From NCBI RefSeq assembly GCF_033807575.1, contig NC_084707.1, positions 17,346,550-17,410,549 of the forward strand: a stretch of 64,000 nucleotides of DNA, read 5' to 3'. The position numbers were made by a program, and so were the translations under genes. The notes beneath the pieces are model-generated. The model ran no database searches. It was not told where the DNA came from and saw only the letters and a list, made by a program, of their open reading frames with translations. The DNA is from Cydia pomonella (taxonomy: Eukaryota; Arthropoda; Insecta; Lepidoptera; Tortricidae). Within the stretch, counting starts at the first letter, position 1. Each line of letters opens with the position of its first letter. This document shows, piece after piece, positions 59,332 through 64,000 of this stretch.

Positions 59332-62300
59332 ATGGCATCTCAATCGATATCGATGAATAGTAGTGAGTACGTGGAGATGGGGCCGTTAGCACCCCCAAAT
59401 ACAGCAGCTAATAGCAGTAGCAGCACGTACCGTAAGTAAAACAATTTTTTTTTTTAATTTACTGATGAGGCCAAGGTTTTCTTGGGAGAGTTAGGGCGGC
59501 GGTTGACGGAGAGAGGTCATGACCCTCGTTCCGGGTCATTCCTGATGCAAAGGCTGTCTATCGCGATCCAGCGAGGCAACGCGGCGAGCGTGATGGGCAC
59601 CTTTGCGCCTGGAAGGGCTCGGGACGGGTTGTTTGACTAGGTTTTGTTTATGACATTGTTTAAGTTTAGTTTTAGTTTATAGTTCATTTCGGTGTATTTT
59701 TTTTTGTATAAATTAAAATATTTGTTATAATTGATATCCTTATCTATGACTTTGACTGTTGTCTATAAATAAAGAATGATTTATTTACTGATAGGTTGGC
59801 TTTATCCACTGAGATTTCACCACATTAGAATTTAAATTACATTATAATAACTTAGATTAATTATATTGGATGACTTGGCTGGAACGCGCTGGGATGCCCG
59901 ACACCCCCAAACGTGTTCATTATGCCCTATCGTTCAGTCTCTAATCGGTGTGTCAGGCCACATTTAGGATACATGACTTTCATAGAGGGGCAGTCTTTCA
60001 TAGGTGCCTACTGCAGTTTCATAGGACGCAGGACTTGGACACCTATTAACAGCGGTCGGCCAGTGGTGCTCCACTGAGGGTAGTGGGATCTGTATAGGGA
60101 TTGCAATCCGGTCCGGCGGATCCGGTAATCCGGCCGGATCCGGCACTTTTCAGGTGCTACCGGATCCGGTAAAAATCACCGGATCCGGATCGGATCCGGT
60201 AAAATAAAAAAACGCCTAGATCTGTGCGTTTCAGATGAGAAAAAGACAACGGTTACGAGGTATGAAGTTGAACAGAACAAAAAACGAATGAAAAAGTTTA
60301 AATTTAGTAAGATAAAAATATATTTATTATGACGATGACTGGGAACAGAAGAGGATTTCTTCTTCTTTCATGTTAATGGCACGATATGACGATTACATAA
60401 ATACTGTAATAGAAGGAAAAATGAAAGGATGGAGATGCCATGGAAGGCATTTGTAATTTATGCTAAAGAGAAGGTTAACGTCGTGTCATAATGTTGTGAT
60501 AGGAGATTAAAAGTAAACAAATGAACAGGATTAAGTCGGCGGTACTCAACCGACTACAGTTGGGCTCATCAATATGTGTGAATGAAGAATATATGATAAT
60601 ATTGAAAATCTTTAGTTTTCTCCGATATATGTATATATATGATAAAATATAGATTCTTTTCTATTCAAATTTAAGAGAGAATCTTTTGTCTTTACAATTT
60701 CATCCAATCTTATGCAATTTTCTTCATCTCCTGGTAGATGCTACTCTACGTCTAGCCAATTCTTTATTTGATCTATATAACTTTTCTTATGGAGTCCTTT
60801 TCCGCGATGGTTTTCAATCCTACATTCTATTATTTGTCGCATGAGATCGTCGTTTCGTGTGTTGTTCCCTATAATTTGACCAATATACTTTTCTATAAAT
60901 TAAAAAAAAAGTACAGTTCTTTTAAGTCATACAGTCTACTACTTTTTCGGACATAAAACAATAGAGCAAGATAATACTAGAGCGCATTTAATAACATAAT
61001 TGGATAAAAGTAAAATATCTTCGTTAAAAGAAAGAAAGAATAGTTAGCGTAGGAGTTGAAAATAGAGTTCCGGTTACTCTGGTTATAATATTAGCGGAAA
61101 ACCGTTGAGCATTAGACTTTTTGTTTGCCGCGATATCTATTGTCGAGTAGCAGTACTGAGAGTTCCGCTACTCGATGCTAGATGTCGACTACGAAAATAA
61201 TAAGCGTTTTGGTACCAAAACTGATATATGGAGTGAGCACTCTGTGTAATTCTTATTTCTCTATGCTAGAATACATGTCAACGTTAGAGTTTGTGAGGAT
61301 AATAAAGAAATTTTGTATTTGTATTTGTATTGTATTTGCTTTGGAAACTAATCAAATTTATAATTGTAAACGAAAACTTGAGCACTTTTCAATGGTTATG
61401 GTGGTGGTTTTCAATGGTGCTTAATGGTGATTACCGATTTCAAATTTTGTTTTTCAAGTGATATTGACATTGTGACACTTTTTACTATCAAGTTCTATTT
61501 TATTGTTAAGAAGTTATTTATTAACTTCAAATTATAGATTTAGGAATACGTATTACGCAAAAAACTAGAAAAATATGTCATTTAATTAACTTTTATATCC
61601 CTATACCAAACCGGATCCGGTCCGACCGGATCCGGCCGGACTACGGCCAAAATCCGGCCGGATCCGGCCGGATTGAAAACCAATCCGGTTTGCAATCCCT
61701 AGATCTGTAGGAACGGTTTTCCATTTCTCCGAATCCCACTTCCCTCCATGGTCATTCATCAAGCGTAGCATTCCAAGGCGTTGGAGCCGGTTTTTAGGAC
61801 CGTGAGATGACCAGCATAGCATATTTAAGTATCTGTTTCTTCATAAGGTTTGGCGTGCCGTATGCTGATTCTGGCGGTAGGATCCCGCCAGAATCCTCAA
61901 CTTATTATGCATGAAACTTCTAAAGTTGAGTGGCACTAATTGTCTTATTTTTGGCACTAATTAGATTAGGTATTAAATATCGGGATCAATAAAACTAATT
62001 TTCGTTACATGAGGATTCTGGCACACGAGGTTTGATTAAAAGTTCTATTGGTTGTATGCATTACAGAAATCCCTACAGAAAGCTCATCAGACTCGGGCCA
62101 CTCGAAGTTCGGAATGGATTTGCCTACACTGCCTCCAGCCTCAGAAATTACTACCGAAGAATCATCAGAGTCAAGCCAGCTACGGAGAATCCCATCGAAT
62201 TTGCTGCCGACACCCGTTTCAGAGTACACTGAACCGATTTTGGCGCCGACAGCAGATCCAGAGGGCGAGTTGAATGCGATGCGACTGACAAGCTTTGTTA

Positions 62301-62434
62301 GTTTTTTAGTAACTACAACACAAATTATGACTTTCGAGATAAATAAAATAAAAATATTCGTTACCATAGCACTCCTTTGTATTATTATATTATTAATCTT
62401 AACAATTTTTTTGGTTTTGTATACATATTTTTAA
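59332..62434 (+). CDS. Predicted tail-anchored membrane protein of unknown function, 2 exons, 155 aa
   Basis: I do not recognise this protein. Exons 59332-59431 (ATG in ATCATGGC, donor C|GTAAGT) and 62067-62434 (acceptor TTACAG, stop TAA) join in phase (1+2) to give 156 codons. Residues 1-100 are Ser/Pro/Thr/Glu-rich and look disordered. Residues 128-155 are strongly hydrophobic (FVTIALLCIIILLILTIFLV within them) and end at the stop, as in tail-anchored proteins. There is no signal peptide. A TATA-Inr pair lies upstream. The intron contains a LINE fragment and a hAT-like element. The 3' end is duplicated at 63084, facing a tyrosine-recombinase frame, so it may be a mobile-element gene rather than a host gene. 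Confidence 0.45.
59461..59640 (+). pseudogene. LINE C-terminal fragment (QRGNAAS family), distinct member
   Basis: Sixty codons ending in TAG: EAKVFLGELGRRLTERGHD, SGSFLMQRLSIAIQRGNAAS and VMGTFAPG. The same domain end as 36420-36656 and 41068-41345, but clearly diverged. A 3' UTR with AATAAA follows near 59770. Confidence 0.6.
60095..61701. mobile_element. Non-autonomous hAT-like element with GGATCCGG subterminal clusters
   Basis: Flanked by identical 8-bp repeats GATCTGTA (60087-60094 and 61702-61709). The ends TAGGGATTGCAA...TTGCAATCCCTA are inverted. An 8-bp duplication with TAGGG termini is the hAT pattern. The first about 120 bp hold about five GGATCCGG copies and the last about 100 bp hold three. 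There is no transposase frame. It lies inside the intron of the predicted 155-aa gene. Confidence 0.75.
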
Positions 62435-62820
62435 AAAATAAATTTCTAAGATTTTTCTTCAGGTAAAGGAGGGTGATAAATTTGTATGGAACCAATAAGA
62501 ATAAGCGATATACAATCGGAAAGGTTTTTTTTATATACTCCAATTTTTTTGTATGGTGAGAATTGTCTTATTCACTGTGTAAAATTAATGACAGAATGAC
62601 ATAAAAAACAGAAAACGAATAGAAAACTAAAATATTACACAAAATCATCGACATCGACAAAACTACCTGCCGTGGGCCAATTAGCCCACCCTCCTTTAGA
62701 TGTTTTATTTACATTTTAATTCATAGGAACTAAGAACAAATCTAATTAGTGTAAGACATAATCTAAGTTTTTGAATAAATGTTCTGTATGAAAACTTTTT
62801 ATTTTTAATCAATTTTTATT
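62387..62820. repeat. Convergent-gene junction, copy 1
   Basis: Apart from the MITE at 62466-62696, this segment matches 63084-63329 in order: TATATTATTAATCTTAAC, TTTTGTATA, TTTTAATTCATA, AATTAGTGTAAGAC, TAATCTAAGTTTTTGAATA and ATGTTCTGTATGAAAACTTT. It holds the 3' end of the 155-aa gene and a broken piece of the recombinase C-terminus. Confidence 0.75.
62466..62696. mobile_element. MITE with AAGGAGGGTG termini
   Basis: AAGGAGGGTG at the left and CACCCTCCTT at the right, with TA on both sides (62464-62465 and 62697-62698). The paralogous segment at about 63150-63163 lacks the insert and has a single TA. Confidence 0.75.
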
Positions 62821-62845
62821 TAGCACTTTGTTGTGTTATTTTATA

Positions 62846-63083
62846 CAGGGTGACTAGTAATGTATGACCTATACTTAAACACGTGGTTGTACTCGTTTTA
62901 CCAAACAACTTTCCCACAGAAACATACATAAATGAGGAAATTAAAATAAAATTGTCGTCTTCATACAAATTGTTACGGGTGATATTGTATGGGAGGATAT
63001 TTTTTTCTTGTTAAAAAAAAGTTTCTTTGTTCTCACGAGTACAATGATGTGTTTAAGGATCGGTCATTAATTACCAGTCACCC
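62846..63083. mobile_element. MITE with CAGGGTGACTAGTAAT termini
   Basis: TACAGGGTGACTAGTAATG on the left and ATTACCAGTCACCCTATA on the right. It lies exactly between the two junction copies. Confidence 0.7.
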
Positions 63084-63329
63084 TATATTATTAATCTTAA
63101 CATTATTTTTGATTTTGTATAGGTACATTTTAAAAAAAAAGCGAAGAATTTTCAGTAAGGTACATTTTTACGTTTTGTTTTTAATTCATAAATATAAATA
63201 CTAATAAAAATAAAACATATACTAATAAATAAATATACTAATAAAAAATATAATTAGTGTAAGACTTAATCTAAGTTTTTGAATAAATGTTCTGTATGAA
63301 AACTTTTATTTTCAACCAATCTTTATTTA
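63084..63329. repeat. Convergent-gene junction, copy 2
   Basis: Homologous to 62387-62820 without the internal MITE. Its right part is the intact C-terminal coding end of the recombinase frame. Its left part is a decayed end of the 155-aa gene. Confidence 0.75.
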
Positions 63330-64000
63330 TTAGTAGCTCTCGGTGTTGCTCTTTCAAAGTTTCGCATTCATTTCTTTTCGGTGGGCGCTTATTTTTTATG
63401 TGGTGCTTGAAAAACGTTGTGACTACTTTTTTTTGTTCTGACGTCCATGGTATTAAAGTTCTCTTTTTTCCTTTCTTAACATTTTTTTCTGCCGTTGCCG
63501 GCAATAACCCTTCGGCATGAGATTCAAAACGTTTGTTCTGTAGACCAGACGGTCCCGGCTGTGGTTCATTACGTTCTTCCTGGACGCAATCCTGACGTGA
63601 CAGTTGACGTATATCGGGTAAATCATATTCTAAAATCTCCTTATTTTCAATGTTTTCTCCCTCCAACTCTTCATTTAAATCCAAATTGATCTCATCTAGA
63701 CTCTTTCCTTTAAAAGCATCAGCTTTTCCATCTTCCATTAGTATCAACAGCTTTTAAATTTTAGCCGTTTGGTAAACGTCATCTGGCAGCCTGTACGACT
63801 TTTTATGGACATCATTAGTATGACCCATGAATGTAGCCAGTTGCTCCATATCATTCTCAGACATGCTGAATATTTGTGTTAACGTAGCCAAGTGTTTTCT
63901 GAGCCTTGTAGATGAAATTGCTTTAGGATTTTTTGCACCAGATAACTTTGCATATCTTTCTAAAACTTTATAGCCATATATTGAGTTTTCAAATCCCGGA
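63271..64000 (-). pseudogene. Tyrosine recombinase (phage-integrase type) C-terminal part, one in-frame stop, runs off the window
   Basis: The minus strand is open from the right edge to 63271 in one frame except for TAA at 63756-63754. It reads SSTRLRKHLATLTQIF, then QLATFMGHTNDVHKKSYRL: the box II arginine, GH motif and a candidate nucleophilic Tyr of tyrosine recombinases. After the stop come an acidic linker, PQPGPSGLQ, a basic KNVKKGKKR stretch and a C-terminal module PWTSEQKKVV...KDWLKIKVFIQN. Reading through the stop would join the two parts. The catalytic core N-terminus lies outside the window. It is probably a mobile-element protein, in a Crypton-like or related family that I cannot assign. 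Confidence 0.6.

Noticed and set aside
61601..61822. Minus-strand frame crossing the right end of the hAT element
   Set aside because: It is formed partly from the GGATCCGG clusters. The pre-insertion frame has no recognised domain and ends soon after the empty site.
1..64000. CRISPR array, bacterial operon or virus genome
   Set aside because: No spaced direct repeats, no prokaryotic gene layout and no viral structural genes. Spliced animal genes fill the window.

Overview
The window looks like lepidopteran (moth or butterfly) nuclear DNA. It is AT-rich, its genes are split by GT-AG introns, and it is crowded with repeats typical of that order: tRNA-headed SINEs, LINE tails, GGGTTCCGTA-ended repeats and many palindromic MITEs. 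The species cannot be named from the sequence. All gene models were spliced by hand from visible splice sites. Exon phases close exactly in each, but no transcript or database evidence was available.

Layout. (1) 91-19510, minus strand: a 12-exon annulin-type transglutaminase of 759 aa with an N-terminal acylation signature, a complete Cys-His-Asp triad and a 10.6 kb first intron full of MITEs. (2) 23710-28835, minus strand: a second transglutaminase, 9 exons and 992 aa, with a Met/Gly/Ser-rich head and a long low-complexity insert inside its N-terminal beta-sandwich. (3) 29.7-36.7 kb: a transposon-rich block, including a LINE at 33117-36348 with one uninterrupted 1005-codon APE+RT frame and a 13-bp target-site duplication. 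(4) 37026-47798: three compact housekeeping genes. TMEM231 (plus, ciliary transition zone) is tail-to-tail with TIM21 (minus, mitochondrial import), which is head-to-head with the PQ-loop transporter SLC66A2/PQLC1 (plus). (5) 47.8-59.2 kb: SINEs, a pogo-like element, a perfect-looking palindrome, a GC-rich candidate first exon and a minisatellite. (6) 59.2-64.0 kb: a predicted two-exon gene for a 155-aa tail-anchored membrane protein. Its intron holds a 1.6 kb hAT-like element. It converges on a tyrosine-recombinase reading frame that runs off the right edge.

The most unusual region is the right end. The junction where the membrane-protein gene meets the recombinase gene is present twice, at 62387-62820 and 63084-63329. 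This suggests that the two genes belong to one mobile element that is duplicated or nested here. Other notable points are a dead duplicate of transglutaminase exon 10, the large insert in the second transglutaminase, and a SINE pair with one head and two different tails.
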